Shown here piece after piece: positions 55,774-64,000 of a stretch of DNA of 64,000 bases. Position numbers and translations under genes: made by a program. Location of the stretch: the NCBI GenBank assembly GCA_000773965.1, contig JRUP01000014.1, positions 248,001 through 312,000 on the forward strand. The letters run 5' to 3'. Under the pieces are notes generated by a model, which had not been told where the DNA came from, ran no database searches, and saw only the letters and a program-made list of their open reading frames with translations. Numbering within the stretch: position 1 is the stretch's first letter; each line of letters opens with the position of its first letter. The DNA is from Enterobacter cancerogenus (GTDB lineage Bacteria > Pseudomonadota > Gammaproteobacteria > Enterobacterales > Enterobacteriaceae).

Positions 55774-56148
55774 GTGCTAACTGCTTGCTGGCACTATTTG
55801 CGTGCCTTTGTGATTATCTATGCCGCGCTCTATGCCGGAAACGGTATTGCAGCCCTGCTGCCGTTTACCATTCCGGGCAGCATTATCGGCATGCTGCTGC
55901 TGTTTACCTTGCTGGCGCTGCAAATCCTGCCGGTCGGTTGGGTGAAACCGGGCTGTCATTTACTGATCCGCTACATGGCCTTGCTGTTCGTGCCGATTAG
56001 CGTTGGCGTGATGGGTTATACCGATATCCTGAGCGCACAGTTTGGACCGATTGTGGTGTCCTGTGTGGTGAGTACCTTTATGGTGCTGCTAATCGTTGGT
56101 CTGAGCGCCGAACGTTTGCAGCGCCCGAAGGAGCAGCCTCATGACTGA
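55774..56148 (+). CDS. yohJ: LrgA/CidA-family membrane protein YohJ
   Basis: A 124-residue inner-membrane protein with four spans, resembling E. coli YohJ (132). The segment [17 protein letters not shown] and [13 protein letters not shown] are conserved. A GTG start at 55774 is preferred: GGAG lies 6 bp upstream and it follows the metG terminator, whereas a longer frame from a TTG at 55717 would contain that terminator. It overlaps yohK. LrgA/LrgB pairs are holin-like or act as organic-acid (pyruvate-type) transporters in other bacteria; the role of YohJK is not settled. Confidence 0.88.
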   Translation: MLTACWHYLRAFVIIYAALYAGNGIAALLPFTIPGSIIGMLLLFTLLALQILPVGWVKPGCHLLIRYMALLFVPISVGVMGYTDILSAQFGPIVVSCVVSTFMVLLIVGLSAERLQRPKEQPHD

Positions 56149-56833
56149 CGCCTGGTGGTCACTGCCGCTCACCGTGGTGGCGTATCTGCTGGCGCGTAAG
56201 CTGGCAGCCAAAATCAATATCTCGATCATTAACCCGCTGTTGGTGGCGATGGCGATTGTGATTCCGATCCTGCTGATCACCCATATCCCTTATACCCGCT
56301 ATTTTGCCGGCAGCACCTTCCTTAATCAGCTGCTGCAACCTGCGGTGGTCGCGCTCGCATTGCCGCTGTATGAGCAGATGCATCAGATTCGCGCACGCTG
56401 GAAAACCATCATCAGCGTCTGTTTTATTGGCAGCATCACCGCGATGGTCTCTGGCACCGCTATTGCGCTGTGGATGGGGGCAACGCCAGAAATTGCGGCG
56501 ACGATTATGCCGAAATCCGTTACCACACCGATTGCCATGGCGGTATCCGGCTCGCTGCACGGCATTCCCGCCATCAGTGCCATCTGCGTGTTGATTGCCG
56601 GCGTGCTCGGCGCAGTGTTCGGCCATATGCTGCTAAATCTGTTTAAGGTGCACAGCAAGGCTTCACGTGGCCTGGCGATTGGCAACGCATCGCATGCCTT
56701 AGGCACGGCGCGCGCCGCAGAGATCGATTATCAGGAAGGGGCATTTAGCTCTTTGGCATTAGTGATTTGCGGCATTATCACATCGCTGCTGGCCCCCTTC
56801 CTTTTCCCGCTGCTGATGCACTGGTTGGGCTAA
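56141..56833 (+). CDS. yohK: LrgB-family membrane protein YohK
   Basis: A 230-residue inner-membrane protein with about six to seven spans, close to E. coli YohK (231). Conserved parts are [38 protein letters not shown] and [13 protein letters not shown]. It overlaps the end of yohJ by eight bases, so translation is coupled; the two proteins probably act together. After its stop comes a short palindrome and then the cdd promoter. Confidence 0.92.
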   Translation: MTDAWWSLPLTVVAYLLARKLAAKINISIINPLLVAMAIVIPILLITHIPYTRYFAGSTFLNQLLQPAVVALALPLYEQMHQIRARWKTIISVCFIGSITAMVSGTAIALWMGATPEIAATIMPKSVTTPIAMAVSGSLHGIPAISAICVLIAGVLGAVFGHMLLNLFKVHSKASRGLAIGNASHALGTARAAEIDYQEGAFSSLALVICGIITSLLAPFLFPLLMHWLG

Positions 56834-56836
56834 AAC

Positions 56837-56854
56837 TTGCGAGAGATCTCGCAA
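56837..56854. promoter_or_regulatory. Palindrome TTGCGAGA-N2-TCTCGCAA upstream of cdd
   Basis: A perfect 8-bp inverted repeat with a 2-bp centre, beginning 4 bp after the yohK stop and ending 26 bp before the cdd -35 box. Symmetry and position suit an operator for a dimeric regulator, but I do not recognise it. It lacks a T tract, so it is a poor terminator for yohJK. Confidence 0.45.
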
Positions 56855-56880
56855 AGTTGAAACAACCCAATCAGCTTACA

Positions 56881-56909
56881 TTGTCATAGCGACACAGATC
56901 ACATATAAC
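56881..56909 (+). promoter_or_regulatory. Sigma-70 promoter of cdd
   Basis: TTGTCA (56881-56886) and TATAAC (56904-56909) are separated by 17 bp, with start expected near 56916. A partial CRP-like motif (AGCGA-N6-TCACA, 56888-56903) lies within the spacer, where it could hardly activate this promoter. E. coli cdd is controlled by CRP and CytR; that arrangement is not obvious here. Confidence 0.65.
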
Positions 56910-56957
56910 CCCATAGGCGGCGCATCGCCGCTAACGCGTTAATGAGGTCATCACATC

Positions 56958-57854
56958 ATGCATCCACGATTTACTGCTGCTTTCTCCGCCCTGCCCGCTG
57001 ACTTGCAAACTGCGATTCATCCCTTGCTGGATGCAGCTGATTTTGACGGCGTATTGCGCCCGCAAGACGTGGCGCGCCTGAAGCAGGAAACGGGGCTGGA
57101 TGATGATGCCTTAGCGCTGGCACTGTTGCCGATTGCCGCCTGCTGTGCAGTCGCACCGGTGTCTCACTTCAATGTGGGTGCGATTTCACGCGGTGTGAGT
57201 GGGCACTGGTATTTCGGTGCCAACATGGAATTCGAACATGCACCGCTGCAGCAAACCGTGCATGCGGAGCAAAGCGCCATTACTCATGCCTGGCTGCACG
57301 GCGAAGAGAAACTGGATGCCATCACCGTCAATTACACGCCTTGCGGCCACTGCCGTCAGTTTATGAACGAGCTAAACAGCGGCACGGCGATCCGCATCAG
57401 TCTGCCAGGTCGTGCAGTGAGTACTTTGGGCGATTATCTGCCGGATGCGTTTGGCCCCGCCGATCTGAATATCACGGAACGTCTGCTGACACCCATTCAT
57501 CACGGCTTCGCTGCGCAAGGTGATGCATTACAGCAGGCGGCGATTGAGGCGGCGAACAACAGTCATGCGCCCTACAGTCACAGCTACAGTGGTGTGGCCC
57601 TGTGCAGCCAGAGCGGTAACCTCTTCACCGGTCGCTATGCAGAAAACGCCGCTTTCAATCCAAGTTTGCCGCCATTGCAGGCAGCGCTGATTATGATGAA
57701 CATGCGTAATGAAGCGCTGGACACGATTAAACAGGCAGTTTTAGTCGAATGTGAGGGCAGCACGTTAAGCCAGCGCGATGCCACGCGCGCTACGCTGGCG
57801 GCACTGGGCTGTGAAGATTTCTCACTTACTTTAGTTTCGAAAACATCAGTTTAG
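56958..57854 (+). CDS. cdd: Cytidine deaminase
   Basis: A 298-residue zinc enzyme of the long, dimeric E. coli type (294) that converts cytidine and deoxycytidine to uridine forms. The catalytic domain has FNVGAISRG, the zinc and proton-shuttle motif VHAEQSAI (about residue 102) and PCGHC (about 129); a degenerate second deaminase-like domain forms the C-terminal half ([14 protein letters not shown]). Ribosome site is AGGT-like before the ATG. Gene order yohJK-cdd matches E. coli. Confidence 0.96.
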   Translation: MHPRFTAAFSALPADLQTAIHPLLDAADFDGVLRPQDVARLKQETGLDDDALALALLPIAACCAVAPVSHFNVGAISRGVSGHWYFGANMEFEHAPLQQTVHAEQSAITHAWLHGEEKLDAITVNYTPCGHCRQFMNELNSGTAIRISLPGRAVSTLGDYLPDAFGPADLNITERLLTPIHHGFAAQGDALQQAAIEAANNSHAPYSHSYSGVALCSQSGNLFTGRYAENAAFNPSLPPLQAALIMMNMRNEALDTIKQAVLVECEGSTLSQRDATRATLAALGCEDFSLTLVSKTSV

Positions 57855-58014
57855 TGATCCTTTCATCGCTTTTGTGACTTTCTATTAACAAAAGCTGTAC
57901 ATCTGCAAGAATCCTCATAGGATCGGGCGCCAGAACTACTTCACAAGAAACAGGTCTGGCGTTACCTTTTCCCGGTGACACGTCAGAAAACACTGCAACC
58001 GGAGCAAACACTGC

Positions 58015-59712
58015 ATGGAACTCGACTACGAAAGTAAACGTCCGCTGTATATTCCTTACGCGGGTCCGATTCTGCTGGAATTTCCGCTGCTGAACAAAGG
58101 CAGCGCCTTCACCCTGGAAGAACGCAACGAATTTAACCTCAATGGCCTGTTACCCGAAGCCGTTGAAACCATCGAAGAGCAGGCCGAACGTGCCTGGCGT
58201 CAGTTCCTGGATTTCAAAAACAATAACGACAAGCACGTCTATCTGCGCAACATCCAGGACACCAACGAAACGCTGTTCTACCGCCTGCTGGATAATCATC
58301 TGGAAGAGATGATGCCGATTATTTATACCCCAACCGTCGGCGCGGCCTGTGAACACTTCTCTGAAATTTATCGTCGTGCGCGCGGTGTTTTCATCTCGTA
58401 TAACAACCGCGATCGCATTGAAGATATGCTGCAAAACGCCACCAAGCAGAACGTGAAAGTGATCGTGGTGACCGATGGCGAACGTATTCTCGGCCTCGGT
58501 GACCTCGGCATCGGTGGGATGGGTATCCCAATCGGTAAGCTGTCGCTGTACACCGCGTGTGGCGGGATCAGCCCGGCGTATACCCTGCCCGTGGTGCTGG
58601 ATGTCGGTACCAACAATCAGCAGTTGCTGAATGACCCGCTGTATATGGGCTGGCGCCATCCGCGTATCACCGGCGAAGAGTACGAAGCCTTCGTTGATGA
58701 ATTTATCCAGGCAGTGAAACGCCGCTGGCCAAATGTGCTGCTGCAGTTTGAAGACTTTGCACAGAAGAACGCTATGCCGCTGCTGGAGCGTTATCGCGAT
58801 GAGGTGTGCTGCTTTAACGATGACATTCAGGGCACTGCCGCCGTTACCGTTGGCACCCTGATCGCCGCCAGCCGTGCCGCAGGCAGCCGTCTGTGCGAGC
58901 AGAAAGTGGTGTTCCTCGGCGCAGGTTCCGCCGGTTGCGGTATCGCTGAGCAGATCATCGCGCAGATGAAATCTGAAGGTCTGAGCGACGACGAAGCACG
59001 TTCCCGCGTGATGATGGTCGATCGCTTTGGTCTGTTGACCGACAAACTGCCTAATTTGCTCGATTTCCAGGGCAAACTGGTGCAGAAGAGTGAAAACCTG
59101 AAGGACTGGGATGTGACCAGCGATTCTATTTCACTGCTGGATGTGGTGCGCAACGCGAAGCCAGACATTCTGATTGGCGTGTCAGGTCAGCCGGGTCTGT
59201 TCACCGAAGAGATCATCCGCGAGATGCACAAGCACACTAAGCGTCCGATTGTGATGCCACTGTCAAATCCAACCTCACGCGTTGAAGCCACACCAGCGGA
59301 TATTATCTCCTGGACCGACGGTGAAGCGCTGGTCGCGACTGGCAGCCCATTTGCACCGGTGACCTGGAAGGGTAAAACCTACCCGATTGCCCAGTGCAAC
59401 AACTCCTATATCTTCCCAGGTATTGGTTTGGGTGTGATTGCCGCCGGTGCTACCCGCATCACCGATTCGATGCTGATGACCGCCAGCCGCGCCCTGGCTG
59501 ACTGCTCACCGCTGGTGAACGATGGCGAAGGCCCGGTGTTGCCAGAATTGAAACACATTCAGGGCGTTTCGAAGCTGATCGCTATGGAAGTGGGTAAAGC
59601 AGCGCAGTTGGCTGGCGTGGCCGTGGTGACCTCAGAAGATGTGCTGTCGAAGGCTGTGAATAATAACTTCTGGCTGCCGCAGTATCGTCATTATCGCCGT
59701 ACGTCTATCTAA
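58015..59712 (+). CDS. maeA: NAD-dependent malic enzyme
   Basis: A 565-residue cytosolic enzyme that oxidatively decarboxylates malate to pyruvate, same length as E. coli MaeA (SfcA). Motifs: [16 protein letters not shown] with the catalytic Tyr (about residue 104), [28 protein letters not shown] (metal binding) and the NAD motif [14 protein letters not shown] (about 301). [13 protein letters not shown] is conserved near the end. It is a single gene with its own hairpin terminator. In E. coli maeA lies elsewhere, so the cdd-maeA adjacency marks local rearrangement relative to E. coli. Confidence 0.97.
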   Translation: MELDYESKRPLYIPYAGPILLEFPLLNKGSAFTLEERNEFNLNGLLPEAVETIEEQAERAWRQFLDFKNNNDKHVYLRNIQDTNETLFYRLLDNHLEEMMPIIYTPTVGAACEHFSEIYRRARGVFISYNNRDRIEDMLQNATKQNVKVIVVTDGERILGLGDLGIGGMGIPIGKLSLYTACGGISPAYTLPVVLDVGTNNQQLLNDPLYMGWRHPRITGEEYEAFVDEFIQAVKRRWPNVLLQFEDFAQKNAMPLLERYRDEVCCFNDDIQGTAAVTVGTLIAASRAAGSRLCEQKVVFLGAGSAGCGIAEQIIAQMKSEGLSDDEARSRVMMVDRFGLLTDKLPNLLDFQGKLVQKSENLKDWDVTSDSISLLDVVRNAKPDILIGVSGQPGLFTEEIIREMHKHTKRPIVMPLSNPTSRVEATPADIISWTDGEALVATGSPFAPVTWKGKTYPIAQCNNSYIFPGIGLGVIAAGATRITDSMLMTASRALADCSPLVNDGEGPVLPELKHIQGVSKLIAMEVGKAAQLAGVAVVTSEDVLSKAVNNNFWLPQYRHYRRTSI

Positions 59713-59718
59713 GCAGAC

Positions 59719-59755
59719 AGCGCAGCCGGTAAATTCAGTACCGGCTGCGCTTAAA
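59719..59755 (+). terminator. Hairpin terminator after maeA
   Basis: AGCGCAGCCGGTA and TACCGGCTGCGCT form a 13-bp stem with a 7-nt loop, 7 bp after the maeA stop. The tail is TTAAAAT, so the T tract is weak, but the stem is very stable. Confidence 0.75.
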
Positions 59756-59806
59756 ATATCGCCAGCCAACCGGCGTAAACTTGCTTAGCGCCCCCACCTC
59801 AAGTAG

Positions 59807-60568
<762 letters not shown>

Positions 60569-60600
60569 CGCTACCTGAATATATTGCGTTGATGCCATCT

Positions 60601-60869
60601 GGTGTCGCCTGGGTTGTTGTGGTGACGGTATCTGCTGCTGCTTCAGGTTACTGTTATAACGCTGTCGGGTATCGCCTCATATTACTGTGATAACGCTGTC
60701 GGGTGCCGCTTTAGGTTACTGTTATAACGCTGTCTGGTGTCGCTTCAGGTTGCTGTGATAACACTGTCTGGTGTCGCTTTGGGGTGCTGTGATAACGCTG
60801 TCTGATGTCGCTTTGGGGTGCTGTGATAACGCTGTCTGGTGTCGCTTTGAGGTGCTGTGATAACGCTGT
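60601..60869 (+). repeat. Tandem array of a 34-bp unit leading into structured element copy B
   Basis: About seven to eight contiguous units of TGTCGCTTTGGGGTGCTG..., each ending TGATAACGCTGTCTGG. The three units nearest the element (about 60768-60869) differ by one or two bases, while those toward sanA are increasingly degenerate. Each unit includes the left arm of the element's inverted repeat (TGTCGCTTTGGGG). There are no spacers, so it is not a CRISPR array. Confidence 0.92.
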
Positions 60870-61061
60870 CTGGTGTCGCTTTGGGGGCTGGCGGTCCTCG
60901 CGCCGCTGACGCGGTGCCTTCACGCCGTTCGTCTGCCTTACGGAACGGCGGGGATGGCACATCCATGTGCCGCCCCGCCTTCCGCCCGCATCCCTGCGGG
61001 CTATCCTGGCATCCTCACTCTGTTCAGCGCTGCGAATTGCCTGCCCCCAAAGCGACACCAG
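60870..61061 (+). repeat. Structured intergenic element, copy B
   Basis: A 192-bp element bounded by a perfect 19-bp inverted repeat (CTGGTGTCGCTTTGGGGGC at 60870-60888, complement at 61043-61061). The first 36 bases of the core are identical to copy A; then come GCCGTTC/GAACGGC, a composite stem GGGG, GGCACAT / ATGTGCC, CCCC, a GCCCGCA-TCCC-TGCGGGC hairpin and the shared CAGCGCTGCGAA. Hairpin sequences differ from copy A but pair internally. Function unknown; spurious reading frames cross it on both strands. Confidence 0.85.
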
Positions 61062-61194
61062 CCTGCTCCTAAACTTTATTGCGTGCTGTTAAAAAAGGCA
61101 CGCAGCTTCAAGCCTTAGCCGATTGGCTGCAAGAGCTATGCTTAGATGCCGTGTGTTTGGCCTAATGGCAGAGACAATGCCATTACTTTCTCTC
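61062..61194. other. Gene-free spacer between repeat blocks
   Basis: The first 28 bp continue the right flank shared with copy A (CTTTATTGCGTGCTGT). The remainder shows no gene, terminator or recognisable RNA. It leads into a degenerate tandem repeat. Confidence 0.4.
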
Positions 61195-61410
61195 AGCCAC
61201 TGCAAGAGCCATCTGCAAAACGTAAAGTATCTGTTCAAAAAGCGGGCGCTATGTTTGAAGCCATGTCCCCTATGCCGCTGAAAGGACAATTCGCAGAAGC
61301 CGCATATTTAAAAAAAACGGGCACAACATTTGAGGCCATATACCTATGCCGCTGAAAGAACTATTCGCAGAAGCCGCATATTTAAAAAAAACGGGCACAA
61401 CATTTGAGGC
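61195..61410. repeat. Tandem 74-bp repeat flanking structured element copy C
   Basis: Two near-identical 74-bp units (starts at 61271 and 61345; each has TATGCCGCTGAAAG, TTCGCAGAAGCCGC and a run of eight A followed by CGGGCACAACATTTGAGGCC). A more degenerate copy precedes them (about 61195-61270). The unit's first part resembles the adjoining end of element C (ACCTCTGCTG...ATCCGCAG), so the array seems built from element-end sequence plus flank. Confidence 0.85.
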
Positions 61411-61608
61411 CAAAGCACCTCTGCTGATGCAAGGGCGATCCGCAGCGCTGAGGCTTTTACGTTGGGCCAGGAGCCAGTCGCATGGATGCGACTGGCAGTT
61501 CGGGTTGGCCAGGACGGCCTTACCCGAACGGTCCGTAGGCACGACGTGGAAGCCGAGGGCACCGCGTTAGCGGCGCGAGGACTGCCCGGCAGCAGCAGAG
61601 GTGCTTTG
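61411..61608 (-). repeat. Structured intergenic element, copy C (inverted)
   Basis: A 198-bp element bounded by a perfect 16-bp inverted repeat (CAAAGCACCTCTGCTG at 61411-61426, complement at 61593-61608). Read on the minus strand it has the same core as copies A and B: GTCCTCGCGCCGCTAACGCG, a GTTCGGGT...ACCCGAAC stem, a GCCAGTCGCAT-CC-ATGCGACTGGC hairpin and CAGCGCTGCG. Its end arms differ completely from those of A and B yet remain self-complementary. Confidence 0.82.
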
Positions 61609-61628
61609 AGCCCACACCGCACCCGCCC

Positions 61629-61730
61629 TTAGTCCTTAGTCCTTAGTCCTTAGTCCTTAGCCCTTAGCCCTTAGCCCTTAGCCCTTAGCCCTTAGCCCTT
61701 AGCCCTTAGCCCTTAGCCCTTAGCCCTTAG
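61629..61730 (+). repeat. Heptanucleotide microsatellite (TTAGTCC)4(TTAGCCC)10
   Basis: A perfect 7-bp period: four TTAGTCC units (from 61629) then ten TTAGCCC units and a final TTAG. It lies 20 bp past element C and 15 bp before the mglC terminator. A tract this long and uniform should be prone to slippage. No gene reads through it with confidence. Confidence 0.97.
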
Positions 61731-61744
61731 CAGTTTGCGCAAAT

Positions 61745-61777
61745 AAAAAAGGCCACCATTTATAAAATGGCAGCCTT
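61745..61777 (-). terminator. Rho-independent terminator of the mgl operon
   Basis: On the minus strand AAGGCTGCCATTT pairs with AAATGGTGGCCTT (one mismatch) around a TAT loop, followed by TTTTATTT. It lies 30 bp after the mglC stop and is the natural end of mglBAC. Confidence 0.9.
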
Positions 61778-61806
61778 TTGCAGTGATGTGTTGCTGTGTG
61801 TCAGTC

Positions 61807-62817
61807 TTATTTTTTACGTGCGTACTTCAGAGAATCCAGGGCTACGGCGAAGATGATAATGCCGCCCTTGATAATGTACTGCCAGTAAGGGTTCACGCCG
61901 ATGTAGGTCAAACCGTAGTTGATAACGGTGAAGATGATCACACCGGTCACCACGCCCGCAACTGTACCCACACCACCCGCAAATGACACGCCGCCGACCA
62001 CACAGGCCGCAATCGCATCCAGCTCATACATAAAGCCGAGGTTGTTGGTGGCACTGCCGATACGGCCCGCTTCCAGCATCCCGCCGAAGGCGTAGAACAC
62101 ACCTGACAGCGCATATACCAAAATCAGGTTCAGCGGCACGTTAACGCCTGAAACACGAGCAGCTTCCGGGTTACCGCCGATGGCAAAGATGTTCTTACCG
62201 AAGCGCGTTTTATTCCACAGAATCCAGACAAAAATAATGGCAATAAACGCGTAGAAGGTAATGAACGACAGCTTGAAATCACCGAAACGGAAGAAGCCCT
62301 GAGCAAAGGTCGAGAAGCCCGCGTCAAAACCCGCCACCGGTGATGCGCCAACAAAGTCGTAATACAGCGAGTTAATGCCGTAAACGATAATCATGGTGCC
62401 CAACGTGGTGATAAATGGCGTCACTTTCAGATAAGCGATGATCACGCCGTTCACCAGGCCAATCACACCACCGATAATGCACACGGTCAGGATCACCAGT
62501 GGAATTGGCACGGTATCCAGGTGTGGGAACACCTTATTGGCGTTATCCATGGATTGCAGCAAGGTCGCCGCAACCACCGCGGCCAGACCGACCTGGCGCC
62601 CGGCTGACAGGTCAGTACCCTGCGTCACGATCAATCCGGCCACGCCCAGTGCAATAATAATACGCACTGAAGATTGGGTCAGAATGTTACTCAGGTTCAT
62701 CAAACTTAAAAACGTCGGGTCCTGGAAAATAATAATTGCCAGCAGTACCAACAGGACAACGTAAATGCCGCCCTCTTTTAACCAGGTTAGCGCATTCTTT
62801 TTAGTAGTCGCTTTCAT
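61807..62817 (-). CDS. mglC: Galactose/methyl-galactoside ABC transporter permease MglC
   Basis: A 336-residue inner-membrane permease, same length as E. coli MglC, with about eight to ten spans. It moves galactose, glucose and methyl-galactosides delivered by the periplasmic protein MglB, powered by MglA. Family segments are TQGTDLSAGRQVGLAAV, GNPEAARVSGVNV and ELDAIAACVVGGVSFAGGVG. It starts 18 bp after mglA on the same strand and is followed by the operon terminator. Confidence 0.97.
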   Translation of the reverse strand: MKATTKKNALTWLKEGGIYVVLLVLLAIIIFQDPTFLSLMNLSNILTQSSVRIIIALGVAGLIVTQGTDLSAGRQVGLAAVVAATLLQSMDNANKVFPHLDTVPIPLVILTVCIIGGVIGLVNGVIIAYLKVTPFITTLGTMIIVYGINSLYYDFVGASPVAGFDAGFSTFAQGFFRFGDFKLSFITFYAFIAIIFVWILWNKTRFGKNIFAIGGNPEAARVSGVNVPLNLILVYALSGVFYAFGGMLEAGRIGSATNNLGFMYELDAIAACVVGGVSFAGGVGTVAGVVTGVIIFTVINYGLTYIGVNPYWQYIIKGGIIIFAVALDSLKYARKK

Positions 62818-62835
62818 GTTAAAGCCCTTGCTTCA

Positions 62836-64000
62836 TTAAAGGTGTAATGACGCTAAACGCAGGATTTCATTCTGCGAGGTCGTTTTGGTCTCGACGATGC
62901 CCGCTACCAGGCCATTACTCATCACTAAAATACGATCGGTAATTCCCAGCAATTCTGGCATTTCAGAAGAGATAATAATGATGCCCTTCTCTTTCTTCGC
63001 CAACTCAGAAATTAACTGATAAATTTCGAACTTAGCACCGACGTCAATACCGCGTGTCGGTTCATCCAGCATCAGAATTTCCGGCTGAGTTAATAACCAG
63101 CGACCAATAATAACTTTCTGCTGGTTACCACCGGAAAGCGAACCAATTTGTGTATGATGACCAGGCGTTTTCACGCGCATTGAATCAATCACCCACTGGG
63201 TATCACTCTTCATGCGCTTATTATCAAGCAAGCCCATGCTGGATTTGTATTTTTTAATATTGGAAATAAGCGAGTTAAAACCAATATCCAGATAAGCATA
63301 AATCCCGGTTGAACGACGCTCTTCCGTCACCAGCGCAAAACCGTGGTTAATCGCTTCATTGGCACTGTGGTTATTAATCGCTTTACCGTGCAGCTTTATG
63401 GTGCCGCCTGACTTTTCGCGAATACCAAACAGCGTCTCGACGATGTCAGTACGTTTAGCGCCCACCAATCCGGCGATGCCTAAAATCTCACCTTTGCGCA
63501 GGTCGAAGGAAATATCGCGAATCGACGGCTGACGCAGCGAGGTTAAATGACGCACCTCAAGAATAGTTTCGCCCGGCACGTTGGTCTTATCCGGGAAGCG
63601 CTGGTTCAGTGAACGACCGACCATCATGGCGATGATCTTGTCCATATCCAGCCCTTCCAGCGGCTGGGTGGCAATCCACTGTCCATCACGCAAAATCGTA
63701 ATCTCATCACACAGTTGGAAAATCTCTTCCATCTTGTGTGAGATATACACAATACCGCAGCCACGATCTTTCAGCTTACGGATAATAGTGAACAAGTGAT
63801 TCACTTCTTTTTCGGTCAGCGACGATGTTGGCTCATCCATGATGACGATTTTCGCGTCATAGGAAAATGCCTTGGCAATTTCAATCATCTGCATTTGCGA
63901 AACAGACAGATTAGCCACTTTATCGCGTGGATCGATATCAATATCTAATTCGTCAAAGATCGCTTTGGTATCGCGATACATTTTATCCTGATCAACAAAC
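62836..64000 (-). CDS. mglA: Galactose/methyl-galactoside ABC transporter ATPase MglA, C-terminal part
   Basis: The last 387 codons are visible; the gene runs off the window at 64000. E. coli MglA has 506 residues, so about 120 N-terminal residues, including the first Walker A, are outside. Visible are the first-domain signature [16 protein letters not shown] and Walker [13 protein letters not shown], then the second nucleotide-binding domain with its family-typical degenerate Walker A (GLVGAKRTD), signature [14 protein letters not shown] and Walker [17 protein letters not shown]. It energises MglC. mglB should lie upstream, beyond the window. Confidence 0.97.
   Translation of the reverse strand, partial: FVDQDKMYRDTKAIFDELDIDIDPRDKVANLSVSQMQMIEIAKAFSYDAKIVIMDEPTSSLTEKEVNHLFTIIRKLKDRGCGIVYISHKMEEIFQLCDEITILRDGQWIATQPLEGLDMDKIIAMMVGRSLNQRFPDKTNVPGETILEVRHLTSLRQPSIRDISFDLRKGEILGIAGLVGAKRTDIVETLFGIREKSGGTIKLHGKAINNHSANEAINHGFALVTEERRSTGIYAYLDIGFNSLISNIKKYKSSMGLLDNKRMKSDTQWVIDSMRVKTPGHHTQIGSLSGGNQQKVIIGRWLLTQPEILMLDEPTRGIDVGAKFEIYQLISELAKKEKGIIIISSEMPELLGITDRILVMSNGLVAGIVETKTTSQNEILRLASLHL

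Noticed and set aside
56888..56903. CRP site for cdd
   Set aside because: The motif has a poor left half and lies inside the -35/-10 spacer, where CRP would not activate this promoter.
60601..60869. The 34-bp array as a CRISPR
   Set aside because: Units are contiguous with no unique spacers, units decay with distance, and there are no cas genes in the window.
61629..61730. TTAGCCC repeats as telomere-like sequence
   Set aside because: The unit differs from known telomere repeats, and the tract is internal in ordinary chromosomal context beside mglC.

Overview
The window looks like chromosome of a member of the Erwiniaceae, most likely Pantoea or a close Erwinia relative. Three things point there: an amylovoran/stewartan-type exopolysaccharide operon (amsG-wza-wzb-wzc-amsC-...-amsB), gene order close to E. 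coli on both sides of it (yegH-asmA-dcd-udk-...-yegE-yegD, mdtABC-mdtD-baeSR-trhP-yegS, metG-yohJK-cdd-sanA-mgl), and an ERIC element. Identifications come from reading the sequence and recalling families; no database search was run.

Layout. 1-10.1 kb (minus strand): 5' half of an exopolysaccharide operon with a long leader carrying an RcsAB-type box and a perfect ops/JUMPstart element, an internal terminator between wzc and amsC, and an SGNH-hydrolase plus acyltransferase pair between amsC and amsB. 10.5-20.4 kb: yegH, asmA, dcd, udk, a PAP2 phosphatase, a YegE-type diguanylate cyclase that stops before the EAL domain, and the Hsp70-like yegD. 20.5-23.1 kb: an OprB-type carbohydrate porin and an aldo/keto reductase. 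23.3-34.9 kb: mdtABC, a complete vapBC toxin-antitoxin pair, then mdtD-baeS-baeR, so the efflux/envelope-stress operon is interrupted. 35-37.6 kb: trhP (yegQ) behind a perfect FNR motif, the sRNA CyaR, and yegS. 38-40.3 kb: a Gfo/Idh/MocA oxidoreductase, tRNA-Asn, and a MazEF/ChpB-type toxin-antitoxin pair. 40.9-45.7 kb: an rsp/ydf-type sugar-acid cluster (rspB, MFS transporter, ydfI, rspR). 45.9-48.8 kb: fbaB and TPP-riboswitch-controlled thiM-thiD. 49.2-53.5 kb: a small CxxC protein, ahpCF with an OxyR-like site, a GNAT acetyltransferase and mrp. 53.7-60.6 kb: metG, yohJ-yohK, cdd, maeA, sanA. 60.6-61.8 kb: a repeat-rich intergenic region. 61.8-64 kb: mglC and the 3' part of mglA.

The most unusual material is intergenic. 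Three copies (37.7, 60.9 and 61.5 kb, the last inverted) of a roughly 190-bp element share a conserved core. Each is closed by a 16-19 bp inverted repeat whose two arms match within a copy but differ between copies, and internal hairpins also change sequence while keeping pairing. Each copy is flanked on one side by a tandem array that contains pieces of the element end and decays with distance from it. A perfect 7-bp microsatellite of 14 units lies beside the third copy. I do not recognise this family.

Other points of interest are the candidate anaerobic (FNR) control of the oxygen-independent tRNA hydroxylation gene trhP, a + strand terminator with no gene in front of it next to the OxyR-like site of ahpC, and the vapBC insertion inside mdtABCD-baeSR.
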